DNA of 64,000 nucleotides from Okapia johnstoni (GCA_024291935.2 CM044319.1:70638001-70702000); one strand, 5' to 3'. Numbered from the stretch's first letter, positions 1 through 10,609 are shown. Numbers and translations are program-made. The notes: a model not told the origin generated them from the sequence alone.

Positions 1-107
1 GTGGATCACCATGCCCTCCTCCAAGTGATCTTCCCAACCCAGGGATCGAACCCAGGTCTCCTACATTGCAGGCAGATTCTTTAGCATCTGAACCACAAGG
101 GAAGCCC
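1..107 (-). mobile_element. Bov-tA SINE, cut by window edge
   Basis: Read on the minus strand this is the tRNA-Glu-derived head of a Bov-tA SINE: it opens with GGCTTCCCTTGTGGTTCAGA and carries the B-box-like GGTTCGATCCCTGGG, followed by the start of the BovA-derived body. The rest of the body lies outside the window. It is a non-autonomous retroelement with no protein. Confidence 0.9.
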
Positions 108-550
108 TAATAGTGGAGTGATTCAAGAAAAAAGAAGTCAAGAGTTAGAGAAAGCATGAGACCTAAACCCAGGAATTTGGTGAAGGGGAATTTCTAACTG
201 TATAATAGGAACAGGGGACAACCCATTCAGATTGAGGCAGATCAGAAGTTTCTGGGAGAGAAGCTTTCAAGAAGATGAATACCTGACACATTTGGATGTT
301 CTGAAAGAATATGTCAAGTGACTGAAGGCTTGGAAGTAGAATTAAAAGTAAATATATAGCTGAACTAATGAAAAAATAAGATAATAACTAGTCTCTCTCT
401 CTGGAAAGAGAGCAAAGAATTGTTCAGGGAAGAAAAAGTAATCATATCTTACCACCTTACCCAGCGGTGATTATAAGTACCATAGGATAATGTAAACTCA
501 GAAAATGATCCACACCAAGTGACAATGTTATTATGTTATGTTAGGATAAT
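108..550. other. Unassigned, no gene seen
   Basis: The stretch is AT-rich. I see no open frame of note and no repeat I can name. A short CT-rich run lies near 391-402. Confidence 0.5.
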
Positions 551-637
551 GATGGACTGGGAGGCTTGGCGTGCTGCGGTTCATGGGGTCGCAAAGAGTC
601 GGACACGCCTGAGCGACTGAACTGAAGGGAACTGAAA
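551..637 (+). mobile_element. BovB LINE, 3' tail only
   Basis: This matches the last part of BovB: GATGGACTGGGAGGCTTGGC, then the RTRL-coding region and the terminal GAGCGACTGAACTGAA tail. It is a heavily 5'-truncated copy of under 100 bp, too short to code for anything. A convincing target-site duplication was not found. Confidence 0.85.
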
Positions 638-961
638 TATGACAGTGTTAGGGTATTATATAAAGGGGGAGCATGGAAAGGAAGTTCAGGCCTTGGGGCT
701 AAATGAGGGGGAGAAAGAATGGATTTCTCACTTCCATAATGGATATCACTTCCACAATATTTGAAAACATTGATGTAACTACCAAAATAACGATCTGTAA
801 GAAATCAAAATGGTTGTTTGCTGAGGAATGGGTAATAATAATGAGAAGTTAGGCACTATTATTTTTGGTTTAAAACAAACAAACAAACAAACAAGCAAAA
901 AACACCTTTTCAAGGTGTTAAAAAAAAACAAAAACTTCTATATCTTAAATTATGCCCTGTC
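638..961. other. Unassigned, with a small simple repeat
   Basis: No gene is visible. The only structure is the CAAA run listed separately and A-rich sequence near 918-930. Confidence 0.5.
873..903 (+). repeat. (CAAA)n simple repeat
   Basis: About seven CAAA units with one G interruption (ACAAGCAAAA). It may be the tail of an unrecognised retroelement or a plain microsatellite. Confidence 0.85.
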
Positions 962-1042
962 CTGTGTTAAGTCACTTCAGTAATGTCTCACTCTTTGCAA
1001 TCCTAGGGACCATAGCCTGCCAGGCTCCTCTGTCCATGGGAT
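962..1042 (-). mobile_element. BovA-body SINE fragment
   Basis: The minus strand carries the 3' half of the BovA body. On the plus strand the conserved block CATAGCCTGCCAGGCTCCTC is readable, ending at CCATGGGATT. The tRNA-like head is missing, so this is a 5'-truncated copy. Confidence 0.75.
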
Positions 1043-1110
1043 TATTATATCTCTTAACTCTTTAAGCATTGACTATATATTTATATATATCCACATACAC
1101 ATACACACAT

Positions 1111-1324
1111 GCCATGCCGTGTTTAGTTGCTCAGTTGTGTCTGACTCTTGGTGACCCTGAGGACTATAGCCTGCCAGGCTCCTCTGTCCGTTGGGATTCT
1201 CCAGGCAAGAATACTGGACTGGGTTGCCATTTCCTTCTTCAAGAGATCTTCCCAACCCAGAGATTGAAACCAGATCTCCCACATCCAGGAGGATTCTTTA
1301 CTGTCTGAGCCACCAGGGAAGCCC
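1111..1324 (-). mobile_element. Bov-tA SINE, full length, with TSD
   Basis: A complete Bov-tA in minus orientation: the tRNA head ends at GGGAAGCCC on the plus strand and the BovA body lies to its left. It is bounded by a perfect 14-bp duplication, ACACATACACACAT, at 1097-1110 and 1325-1338. The target is CA-rich, so part of that identity could be chance. The small open frames here are read through the SINE and are not genes. Confidence 0.92.
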
Positions 1325-1338
1325 ACACATACACACAT

Positions 1339-3120
1339 ATGTATACTAAGACCTATTGGAAAACTAGAAGCAATTAAAGAATTTTTGTGTATTCTAAGTT
1401 TCTTTGAAATGTCCCACATCTTGTGAAATTCCTTATAAACTATATATTCCTATTTAAATATATTGCCCAAATAACTGCTTTATGAATAGCAAAGTGAGAT
1501 TACATTTAAAGATATGTCTTTATGGATGACCAAAATTAATAATATATGAATCTCATTTGATGTTTATAAGTAGATACATTTTTAGATCTCAAGAGTTCCA
1601 AAGTCATTCACCTACCCAGTAGTTCCAAATGCAAATACACACTTTTCATGTTTATTTCATGCTAACATGCTGAAGTAATATGCTGGGCATGAAATGTTTG
1701 CCTGATGTCTAAGCTTATTTAAATTTTCAGTATTGTATATAGCTTATAATCACCAGGTGCTTCTTAGTCAACATGCTTAACCAAATAATAATAATTAGAA
1801 AGGGAGTGGAAAATGTATGAGGAACTTTTATGCAAGATAGTAATTTAATGGAGCAAAATATCTTTCATTTTTAAGACAAAATTATGAAATAACCAGAAGG
1901 TTACAAAAACAATTATAAAATGGATGTTGAGGATTTAGCCCCTTTATTGGATTTTATAATTGCTATAAAAGTTTAGATACTACAGAGAATGTCTACAGGT
2001 ATATTTCTGATAGACTTTCTTGTCACAGAGCTTAAGAAGTGGCACAGATAGGAGTGGATTGAACAGAAAGAAGTTTGTTTCTTTTAAAGATGCTCCTCAG
2101 TTACAAGTATACCATTGTCTCTAAAGACAAAGGCACAGACTTTTAGTAACTGTACCTATGAAGAATATTGCATTTCAAAAAACCCTACAAAACTGACCCT
2201 GAAAAAAATGTCTAACATGGAAACTGACCAATGCAAGCCACCTGTTTAAGTAAAGACAGTTCCGTCCTAAAGCAGACAAATGAGAAAGAACGAACAAAAA
2301 CAAAGTCCCCATTAATCCCCGTGACATAACAGGTACAGCTTGCAATATAAATGCCGAATGGATTTTTTATTAAATGTATTGTTTTTAGCAGAAGAAATGC
2401 ATTGTATATTAGATTTACCCTTTATTTCTAATCTAAAAAATACTGCCATCTTCTCATCTTTTCTGTCATAATTACTCTCCTTGTTAACACTCCATAATGA
2501 GGAAAAGGCAAATCAGTTGTGTCGTTATACCTTGCTGCTAAACAGAAGCAACACAGCCATTAATGACTTTAACATATGTTCATGTTTTCCCGGCCACTGG
2601 GAACTTCATTCATCTGGTTCTCCTTGAGGAGGCAAGACACGTCTGTTAATATCATGATGCTGAATTTTTTTTTCTCTGGGAGTTGATTCAGAACAAAAAT
2701 TTCAGGTTCAATATTAGAGGTGAAACTACTGAGAGAGAAGGTGTGCATGAGGGATAATGGCTCTAGAAGCATCTGCTCTCACCTTTTCCTCTCTAAACCC
2801 TATGCTGGACTTCATTACAAATCTGTCCACTAGGTGGCGATATCAATATGTAACTTCAAAAGGAAGGAATCAAAATCTTTAAATACATAGGGCTCATAAT
2901 TTCAGTACAACTATAGCATTAAGCAATACACTGAGTATTTTAACACTGACTTGAGGAGCATGGGTTTTACTCTTAGAACAGGGAGTTAAAGTGATTATCA
3001 GATAATTTGCTTAGTAATTTAAACTCCTCCCATCCTTCCCTTCCAAAGATGTGCTTTTAATTTTACTTGAACCATCTAGCTAATTCTATCAGCCTCAATA
3101 TTTTCCTGTCAGTTCAGCCT
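1339..3120. other. Unassigned, mostly unique sequence
   Basis: Nearly 1.8 kb without a recognisable repeat, RNA gene or convincing frame. It is AT-rich. A 67-codon minus frame at 2569-2772 has no feature of a real protein. One sequence motif of interest, a CTCF-like core, is listed separately. Confidence 0.5.
2827..2839 (+). promoter_or_regulatory. CTCF-like core motif
   Basis: The sequence CCACTAGGTGGCG fits the CTCF core consensus CCASYAGRKGGC at every position. It lies in sequence without a recognised SINE, so it is not one of the common SINE-borne CTCF sites. A single motif match does not prove occupancy. Confidence 0.4.
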
Positions 3121-3240
3121 AGTCTTGGTCAAGTTACTTAACCTCTTCATGTCTCATTTTTTTTGCCTGGTGATCTAATGTGAAGAAGCACTAATAAAAA
3201 TGATTATAAAACACTTTGCAAATTTTAGTGCCAAAGACAA
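3121..3240 (+). repeat. MIR SINE fragment (probable)
   Basis: The block GGTCAAGTTACTTAACCTCT matches the MIR core, followed by a diverged equivalent of the CTCAGTTTCCTC segment and an A-rich stretch. It is old and degraded, and the 3' boundary is approximate. Confidence 0.45.
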
Positions 3241-4372
3241 CTACACTGCTTTGAAGTCACCAGAAGTGTGACAAGTGTTCAGACAAGTACATAATTAAAC
3301 TGTCCAAACTGCATTAGCTATTGATGGCATTTAACTAGGGCTGACTGTTCCTATCAAGCTATGAGTTTAAATTATAGTGGCTTCTGTAACTCTCCCAGAC
3401 TTCAGCAGACTAGAACTGGCAATGGGCACTGAAGTCTGAAAGTTTATATGTATTTTAATGACAGTGATGGAAACATGAACAGATTGAAATCTCTTCTGTT
3501 TCCTCTTTTGTTACCCATAGAAGAAATGATAACTCTGTCAATTGGTTTTTTAGGGAAAATGTTGAATGTCATCAGTGTAATGACAGATAATGAAAGATCA
3601 ATAGGGTTACAGTTCAGAATGGAATACTTTTTGTAACCTGAATGTCCCAGCTTTCATATTTGTGCCTGTGTCTCACTGATACCAAGCTCCCACCTACTCA
3701 CAAGAACGTAATTACTCCACAAGTGTTTTTGAGAATCCTTGTGATGTGACATAAAGGCATCCTATACTAAACCAGGTTATTGATCATTATCCCTGATAAC
3801 TGAGTTGGATCTTTGGAGCTGCTAGCATCCCACATAACACCTCAAAGGGGCCCCTAATCAGAACAGCTTTGCTTCCTCTTGTAACACTCTTCTCTACTAG
3901 AAAAGTAGAAATCACTTCAATTACTTAAAACAGAGGGAACTGAAGGCAGAAGGGTAGTTCCTCAAGTGACATTAGAGCTGAGAATCCAAACAAGGGATCA
4001 AGAGCCACCCCATGATTAACAACAGGAAGTCAGGTTATCCCTAATATGAAGGGACAAGAAAGAAGTGTGGTGCCGAGAAGGCAAGAGGCGGAAGTATAAC
4101 CACAGAAGGAGAATCTGCCATGAACAGGATCCATAGAGAGGTACACTGCTCATTTAAGACACTGCCGGAAGCCAAGTGGCAGTAGAGCAATACTCAGGCT
4201 CCTCCCCTTCCTCCCAGTCTCTCCATAGTACCTTTTACTGTCCTAGCTTAGGCAGAAGGCAGCTGACATAGAAGACTGCAGAAGTAAACACACGATGCTG
4301 AAATACAGAGCAAAGCAGATCAAGGGTGAAAAATGGGCAGGAAGGCAGCTAGGTTCTGGGTCAGCACAAGAT
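3241..4372. other. Unassigned
   Basis: No gene is recognised. The small frame at 3448-3636 lacks any recognisable motif. The part near 3930-4370 is somewhat GC-richer and may be an old interspersed repeat, but I cannot name it. Confidence 0.45.
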
Positions 4373-4572
4373 TGGCTGGATTTTATTTTATTGGAATGTA
4401 ATGGCTTTAAAATGTTGGGTTAGTCTCTTGTGTACAATGAAGTGAATCAGCTCTATGTCTACATATATCTCCTCCATCTTGAACCTCTCTCCCATCACCC
4501 TAACCCAACCCCTGTGGTCATCAGAGAGCACCAAGCTGAGCTCCCTGGGCTATACAGCAGGTTCCCACTAAC

Positions 4573-4771
4573 TGGGCTTTGCTGGTGGCTCAGACAGTAA
4601 AGAATCTGTCAGGAACCCAGGCTCAATTCCTGGGTTGAGAAAATCCCCTGGAGAAGGGAATGGCAACTCACTCCAGCATTCTTGCCTGGAGAATTCCATG
4701 GACAGAAGAGCCTAAGGGGCTACAGTCCATGGGGCCAAAGAGTTGGACACAATTGAGTGACTAACACTTGC
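4573..4771 (+). mobile_element. Bov-tA SINE inside L1
   Basis: The copy has the tRNA-like head (GCTGGTGGCTCAGACAGTAA), the body with CCTGGAGAATTCCATGGACA, and the tail GAGTGACTAACACTTGCA. It interrupts the ruminant L1 3' end between its GTTCCCACTA and TCTATTTTACACA segments, so it is younger than that L1. Confidence 0.9.
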
Positions 4772-4789
4772 ATCTATTTTACACATAGG

Positions 4790-4920
4790 TAAGGCAATGG
4801 CACCCCACTCCAGTGTTCTTGCCTGGAGAATCCCAGAGACGGGGGAGCCTGGTGGGCTGCCATCTATGGGGTCGCACAGAGTCGGACATGACTGAAGCAG
4901 CTTAGCAGCAGCAGCAGCAG
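4790..4920 (+). mobile_element. Bov-A2-type SINE monomer inside L1
   Basis: One BovA monomer of the Bov-A2 kind, starting GGCAATGGCACCCCACTCCA and ending in a short AGC run (CAGCAGCAGCAGCAG), the usual Bov-A2 tail. It splits the L1 between ACACATAGGTAA and TGTATATATGTCAAT. The usual second monomer is missing, so it is 5'-truncated. Confidence 0.88.
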
Positions 4921-5084
4921 TGTATATATGTCAATCCTAATCTCCCAATTCATCTCACCCTGCCCGCTCTGCATCCACATGTCCGTTCTCTAGGTCTGTC
5001 TCTCAATTCCTGCCCTTCAAACAGACTCATCTTGTGGCTGGATTTTGATGCTAATTGTATTGAGTGATGTGCCCTACCACTAGA

Positions 5085-5275
5085 ACAAGAGCTGGTAAAC
5101 TAATTTTTTTGGAAAAACCCTCGTAGTAAATAATTTTGGGCTCAATAGGCCATACCATACTGTCACAACTACTCGAATGATACTGCTTTGTAGGACAAAA
5201 GTATCCATAGATAATATGTAAACAACTGAGCAAAGATGTGTTACAATAAAACTTCATTTACAAAAACAAAAGTTT
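5085..5275 (+). mobile_element. Old hAT-type DNA transposon remnant
   Basis: The order AGCTGGTAAAC, then TTTTGGGCTCAATAGGCCATA, CACAACTACTC and finally ACAATAAAACTTCATTTAC follows a common mammalian non-autonomous hAT (Charlie-like) consensus as I remember it. Terminal inverted repeats are not clear, so only part of the element may remain. The exact family name is uncertain. Confidence 0.55.
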
Positions 5276-5327
5276 CATGAATTTAAGCTATTCCATGGTA
5301 TTGTTACTTCAGCATCTTTTTTTTGAC

Positions 5328-5545
5328 CAGTCTTCAGGGCCTTAAACTGACAGAATTCTCCCGCAATGCAGGAGACTCAGGAGATACCGGTTTGGTCCCT
5401 GAGTGGGGAAGATCCCGGGGACAAGGGCATGGTAACCAACTCCAGTATTCTTGCCGGGAAAAATCCCATGGACAGAGGAGCCTGGCAGGCTACAGTCCAT
5501 GGGTCACAAAGAGCTAGACAAGATCAAAGCAACTGAACAGCACAG
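5328..5545 (+). mobile_element. Bov-tA SINE
   Basis: Diverged tRNA-like head with CGCAATGCAGGAGACTCAGG, followed by the full BovA body (CCATGGACAGAGGAGCCTGG) and a degraded tail near 5520-5545. The 64-codon frame at 5323-5517 is a reading of this SINE. Confidence 0.88.
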
Positions 5546-5689
5546 TAGCAAACTGACACAAGCCACCTGAGGTAAGCACATGTTCTAGATGATAGCCCAG
5601 ATAGTCACAAGCAAATATGAGTTCCTGATATGACTCCCGCTGAAGCACTTGTGATCAACAATCTCCCCCATCTCTTTGGTTCTTCCCCT

Positions 5690-7176
5690 CATGTATCAAA
5701 TAAAACTCCCACTTAAGTGGGCCTTAGGAAGCATCACCACGAACAAAGCTAGTGGAGGTGATGGAATTCCAGTTGAGCTATTTCAAATCCTAAATGATGA
5801 TGCTGTGAAAGTACTACACTCAATATGCCAGCAAATTTGGAAAACTCAGCAGTGGCCATAGGACTGGAAAAGGTCAGTTTTCATTCCAATCCCAAAGAAA
5901 GGCAATTTCAAAGAATGCTCAAACTACCTCAAAATTGCACTCATCTCACATGCTAGTAATGTAACTCTCATAATTCTCCAAGCCAGGCTTCAACAGGACA
6001 TGAACTGTGAACTTCCAGATGTTCAAGCTGGTTTTAGAAAAGGCAGAGGAACCAGAGATCAAATTGCCAACATCCATTGAATCATTGAAAAAGAAAGAGT
6101 TCCAGAAAAATATCCACTTATGCTTTATTGACTATGCCAAAGCCTTTGACTGTGTGGATCACAACAAACTGTGGAAAATTCTGAAAGAGATGGGAATACC
6201 AGACCACCTGACCTGCCTCTTAAGAAGTCTGTATGGAATAAAAGACTGGTTCCAAATCGGGAAAGTTATACATCAAGGCTGTATATTGTCACTCTACTTA
6301 TTTAACTTATATGCAGAGTACATCATGAGAAATGCTGGACTGGATGAGGCACAAGCTGGAATCAAGATTGCAGGGAGAAATATCAATAAACTCAGATATG
6401 CAGATGACTCCACCCTTATGGCAGAAAGCAAAGAATAACTAAAGAGCCTCTGGATGAAAGTAAAAGAGGAGAGTGAAAAGGTTGGCTTAAAACTCAACAT
6501 TCAGAAAACTAAGATCATGGCATCCGGTCTCATCACTTCATGGCAGATAGATGGACAAACAGTGGAAGCAGTAGCTGACTTTATTTTTCTGGGCTCCAAA
6601 ATCACTGCAGATGGTGATTGCAGCAATGAAATTAAAAGACGCTTACTCCTTGGAAGGAAAGTTATGATCAACCTAGACAGCATATTAAAAAGCAGAGACA
6701 TTACTTTGCCAACAAAGGTCCTTCTCGTCAAAGCTATGGTTTTTCCATTAGTCATGTATGGATGTGAGAGTTGGACTATAAAGAAAGCTGAGCACCAAAG
6801 AATTGATGCTTTTGAACTGTTGTGTTGGAGAAGACTCTTGAGAGTCCCTTGGACTGCAAGGAGATCTAACCAGTCCATTCTAAAGGAAATCAGTCCTGAA
6901 TATTCATTGGAAGGACTGATGCTGAAGCTGAAACTCCAATACTTTGGCCACCTGATGTGAAGAACTGTCTCATTTGAAAAGACCCTGATGCTGGGAAAGA
7001 TTGAAGGTGGGAGGAGAAAGGGATGACAGAAGATGAGAGGGTTAGATGGCATCACCAACTTGATAGACCTGAGTTTGAGTAAACTCTGAGAGTTGGTGAT
7101 GGACAGGGAAGCCTGGCATGCTGCAGTCCATGGGGTTGCAAAGAGTCAAACACAACTGAGCAACTGAACTGAACTA
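5690..7176 (+). mobile_element. BovB (RTE) LINE, longest copy in window
   Basis: This 5'-truncated BovB keeps most of the reverse transcriptase and the whole C-terminal region and ends with the typical GCAACTGAACTGAACTA tail at 7155-7175. BovB entered ruminants by horizontal transfer, according to published work. This copy lacks the endonuclease part and is broken (see the pseudogene entry), so it cannot move by itself. The exact 5' boundary is uncertain. Confidence 0.93.
5700..6960 (+). pseudogene. BovB ORF2 remnant, reverse transcriptase
   Basis: Reading starts in one frame (ALGSITTNKASGGDGIPVEL, stop TAG at 5859-5861), then shifts to the frame of 6100-6960. Visible motifs are FIDYAKAFDCVDH (motif A, from 6124), GCILS near 6271, and YADD at 6397-6408, the catalytic core. 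A TAA at 6436-6438 replaces an expected Glu codon, and the same frame resumes directly after it. A second stop, TGA at 6958-6960, replaces a CGA Arg codon after GHLM. An 11-codon in-frame deletion lies after LRSLYG, near 6235, compared with the copies at 33.1 and 60.9 kb. Clearly inactive. Confidence 0.9.
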
Positions 7177-7624
7177 AGGCTTACAAAACGCTGCCATTTT
7201 TGGCTTAAATTGACCAGTTTAGTCATAGTTCAGGAATCCTAAAACATTACACTCACAGACCCTTGTAAAGGCATGTGCCTCATGTCCTGGCTCTCTCTCT
7301 GTACACTCTGCCTTGACCCTCCTATGTGGTCCCTTAAGGCATGTCTGTACTTCTTTTCTCTTGCCATTGTCTGTTGAGTGGAGCCTCACCATCTGGAACC
7401 CTGTACTCTATTTAATGAATGCTAATTTAACAAAGTCATAGCGAGAGGGTGGACTGGATTTGGCCTGAAGGCCATTGTCTGCTCACCTATTTTCTAAAAT
7501 TATTTTCAGCACTACTTGCTGAGGGCTCAGGATATTTCAATGCAAATTCAAGTGTATAATACTTCCTTCCATGGTGGTACATGGATAAGAATTTTTTTCA
7601 TGAAGACTTATTGACTTCAAACTA
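7177..7624. other. Unassigned
   Basis: No gene is seen. GGACTGGATTTGGCC near 7452 recalls the 3' end of the hAT family seen at 5.1 kb, but too little is present to call. Confidence 0.45.
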
Positions 7625-8107
7625 CAGTAAGTCCCCGACATAATAAACCTTCAAATTGAGAACTTCCAAAGATGTGAATATATGTATGCATGTCCAATCA
7701 TGTGTGCTATCTCATGTGTTGGTGTATATTATCATGTGAGTGCACCCCCTACAAGTGATTGTGCTTTTTTGTACTTTACTGTATAGTACTGTATAGAGTA
7801 CAGTAGAACAATGTCTATTTCAAGCCCAGGATGTCTGGAAGCAAGTATAGAAGCAGCAATGATGTAGCTGATACTACTCTACTTTTTAAGGTGCTGTACT
7901 GTAAGATTTAAAATGTTTTTGCTATTTTTTGTGTTTACCTTTTATGTATTATTTGTGTAAAAAGTATTATAAACCTCTTACAGTATAGTTCTATATAGCT
8001 GATTGTGTTAGTTGGGTACCTAGGCTAACTTTGTTGAAGTTATGAACAAATAGGACTTAGAAATGCACTCTTGGAAAGGAACTCATTCGTGTGTAGGGGG
8101 CTTACTT
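7625..8107. mobile_element. Tigger-like non-autonomous DNA transposon
   Basis: The ends are inverted: CAGTAAGTCCCCGACAT at the left, and the right end read in reverse gives AAGTAAGCCCCCTACAC. A TA dinucleotide flanks each side (7623-7624 and 8108-8109), as expected of the Tc1/mariner-pogo group. The interior (483 bp total) has no transposase frame. It contains a locally palindromic stretch, TACTGTATAGTACTGTATAG. Family assignment to Tigger is inference from the CAGT start and TA target. Confidence 0.65.
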
Positions 8108-8109
8108 TA

Positions 8110-8832
8110 TTAGAAAATAATAGGCATAATCTTATTTTTCAACCTTACAATTTGAATAAATGTCCCATTTGCTTATTTCTTAAATTAAATTATGTCAGAC
8201 TTTGGGTCATGTCAACAGGTTGGGAAGAGCCTCAATGAGGCCCTATTTTAGGGACCACCAGTTTGCTCCAAAATATAAATGTATATAGTATGTGGAGAAA
8301 ATGAAATAAATGCCTCTAATCTTTAGACCACCATGGTCACCAAAATACCCTCATTGTTCTAGCGACAGGCACCATCAAAGGCTAATAACTCCTCACAAGA
8401 CAAAGGAGGGTCAAGTGGGGAACACTTTTACATTCTACTCCTGATTCCACAAAACACACTGCACTCCAGTGTATGCCTTGCTGCTGAGAGTGATTCCTTA
8501 TTGTGTGATCCTTTCTCCCTGGTGCAAACTCTTTCTTGAGGACTTCCCTGATTAGTATACCAAACAGAATTCTATTGCCAGAGCCCCAAGCTGGTAGAAA
8601 GCCCAGGTTACTCTTTCGTTGGGAGATTTTTTCAATCCATGTGTGAATCAGTGAACATAAACTGAACTGAGAGAAGGGATCAGCTATATATATATCCGAC
8701 TAAGTCATAGTTTAAGCCGAACTGAGATGCCTGATGTTATACTTTATTTGGTTTTAACCCTCTGGCAACCTCCCCAAAGAGACTAGAAGTAACTGGTATC
8801 CTATGCTTTGTTTTCAAGATAAGTTTTTAAAT
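8110..8832. other. Unassigned
   Basis: No gene or nameable repeat. A short TA run lies near 8685-8696. Confidence 0.5.
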
Positions 8833-9043
8833 CATCCTAGTGGTGCAGTGGTAAAGAACCTGCCTGCCAAAGCAGGACACTTGTAGGAAATGCACATTCA
8901 ATCCTTGGGTCAGGAAGATCCCCCGGAGTAGGAAATGGCAAACTGTTCCAGTATTCTTGCCTGGAAAATCTTGTGGACAGAGAAGCCTGGCTACAACACA
9001 TGGTGTTGCAAAGAGTTGGGCACGACTGAATGGCTGAGTACAA
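8833..9043 (+). mobile_element. Bov-tA SINE
   Basis: The head reads CATCCTAGTGGTGCAGTGGT and the body keeps CCAGTATTCTTGCCTGGAAA. It is diverged and carries a small insertion in the B-box region (near 8880-8895). It lies 17 bp upstream of a second Bov-tA in the same orientation. The minus-strand frames at 8837-9305 are antisense readings of the two SINEs. Confidence 0.88.
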
Positions 9044-9060
9044 CATGTCCGTATTTGTAG

Positions 9061-9255
9061 GGCTTCCCAGGTAGCATAGTGATAAAGAATCTGCCTGCCA
9101 ATGCAGGAGATGAAGGTTCAGTTCCTGGGTCAGAAAGATCCCCAGAAGGAGGAAATGGCAACCCACTCCAGTATTCTTGCCTGTAAAATTCCATGGACAG
9201 AGGAACCTGGTGGGCTACAGCCCATGAAGTTGTAAAGAACTGGACACAACTAAGC
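9061..9255 (+). mobile_element. Bov-tA SINE
   Basis: Full-length copy: GGCTTCCCAGGTAGCATAGT head, CCACTCCAGTATTCTTGCCT body, and a CACACA tail that continues into the adjacent microsatellite. It is distinct in sequence from its neighbour at 8833-9043, so the pair is probably two insertions rather than one duplication. Confidence 0.9.
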
Positions 9256-9277
9256 ACACACACACACACACACACAC
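9255..9277 (+). repeat. (CA)n microsatellite on SINE tail
   Basis: About eleven perfect CA units directly at the 3' end of the Bov-tA copy. SINE tails of this kind often seed microsatellites. Confidence 0.92.
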
Positions 9278-10609
9278 CTGTAATCTTAGTTTGAAAGCAG
9301 GTCATTATGGTTCTAGAGGACTTGTTCTAGAGATGGAGAACAGGTTCTGGATGAACAAATTTTTGGGGTAAGGTGGAGGTATTCAGTTATTTTCATCTGT
9401 TTTTGTGTGGGCTGTGCTGGTCCTTTCAGCAAAACCAAAGACATTTAGACTTAGATACTCTAGAAAGAGCCCTATAATCCATCAAATTCAATACAGGATA
9501 TTGGAGAAACAGTAAAATGTCTGGAAAAAAAAGGAAAAGAACACCAGATGTAGAGATCCATAAAATGGGCTGATTGTATTCATTAGAAATTTGTGATAGA
9601 TATGTTACAGATTTTTTGGCAGATTCTATCAAGAAAAATCAACAAATAAGCAAAAACTCCTGGTGGTAGGTAGTGTTTCCCTTTAGGGAATCTACAGGGA
9701 ACAGAATAGAATGTCTAACCTGTTAATAAGGATTTAGGTTACAACCATGTGTGACACTGTAAATACAGTCACGTTGGAGTCTGTGTGCTTCTTCCCCAAG
9801 GGCAGTCAGTATGACTTAGTTTCAGTATTCAGATAGGTGTATCCTGACAACAGTTTTCTGGGGAAGGCATGTCCACCTGTGGGCACAGTCAGCTGTCTTC
9901 AGCTTGGTGGTTTTTCCCCACACTGAACAGGATCAGGTTTCCACTTGAATATGGAAGGTTAAGATCTGAATGTGTAACACTCTGTGTTCAATGAGGCAGC
10001 TTCTGAGAGCAAATCTGATGAAGACATTTGTTTTGTGTGATTGGTAAACACAAGAAAGTAGGCACCAAAGGCATGGAGATGGGGAAAGAGGATATAAAAA
10101 TATAAAACAGGACGGAAGACAGGTAAGATTTATAAGAGCTCAATTCATGTGCTATATTGTATGAAATGAAATAGGAAAACTGTGAATGAGGCTGTAAATG
10201 CATGTCAGGATTTGGAAGAACTTTTATTACCCACTAGAGTTAGATTCTTCTATATTTTGATATTACTAGGTCCTTTGCAGAGTAATACATGCTTTAAATT
10301 TTTCCCCAACCACATCAAGGCAGTATTCTGAACAACAGTTGCCACTATATCAGGAGTTATCGCTTTTACTTTTATTTTTATTTTAGTGAAGTCAGCAGTT
10401 TCTATAGAGTAACCTGAAGCTATTTTTAAATATCCATCTTCAAGCGTGTATTTTTTTAACACTTTAGCACTAAGCATGGGTTAAAGGAGGGGAAAAAAAT
10501 GAGGTCATATTTGAATATGAAACAGAGTGGTATCATTGATAGTAGAAAAGGAAACATTGACCGTGTCTCCTTGTTTTCCTTAAAGAAATGGCAAACATGT
10601 AGCTTTCAT
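9278..10609. other. Unassigned
   Basis: 1.3 kb without a gene or a repeat I recognise. Small minus-strand frames at 9426-9632, 9988-10203 and 10250-10477 have no recognisable motif and biased hydrophobic or low-complexity composition. Confidence 0.5.

Larger units (their letters stand above)
4385..5034 (-). mobile_element. Ruminant L1 3' end, split by two SINEs
   Basis: The minus strand carries the 3' untranslated end of a ruminant L1. Recognisable blocks are GAGCACCAAGCTGAGCTCCC and TATACAGCAGGTTCCCACTA, continuing after the SINEs with TCTATTTTACACATAGG and TGTATATATGTCAAT. A perfect 12-bp duplication TGGCTGGATTTT at 4373-4384 and 5035-5046 bounds the whole insertion. Removing the SINEs at 4573-4771 and 4790-4920 leaves a 5'-truncated L1 of roughly 320 bp. 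Confidence 0.85.

Noticed and set aside
1069..1419. Overlapping frames on both strands
   Set aside because: They are readings through the Bov-tA SINE at 1111-1324; no independent coding evidence.
7425..7490. Possible second hAT fragment (GGACTGGATTTGGCC)
   Set aside because: Only about 40 bp resemble the family; too short to call.
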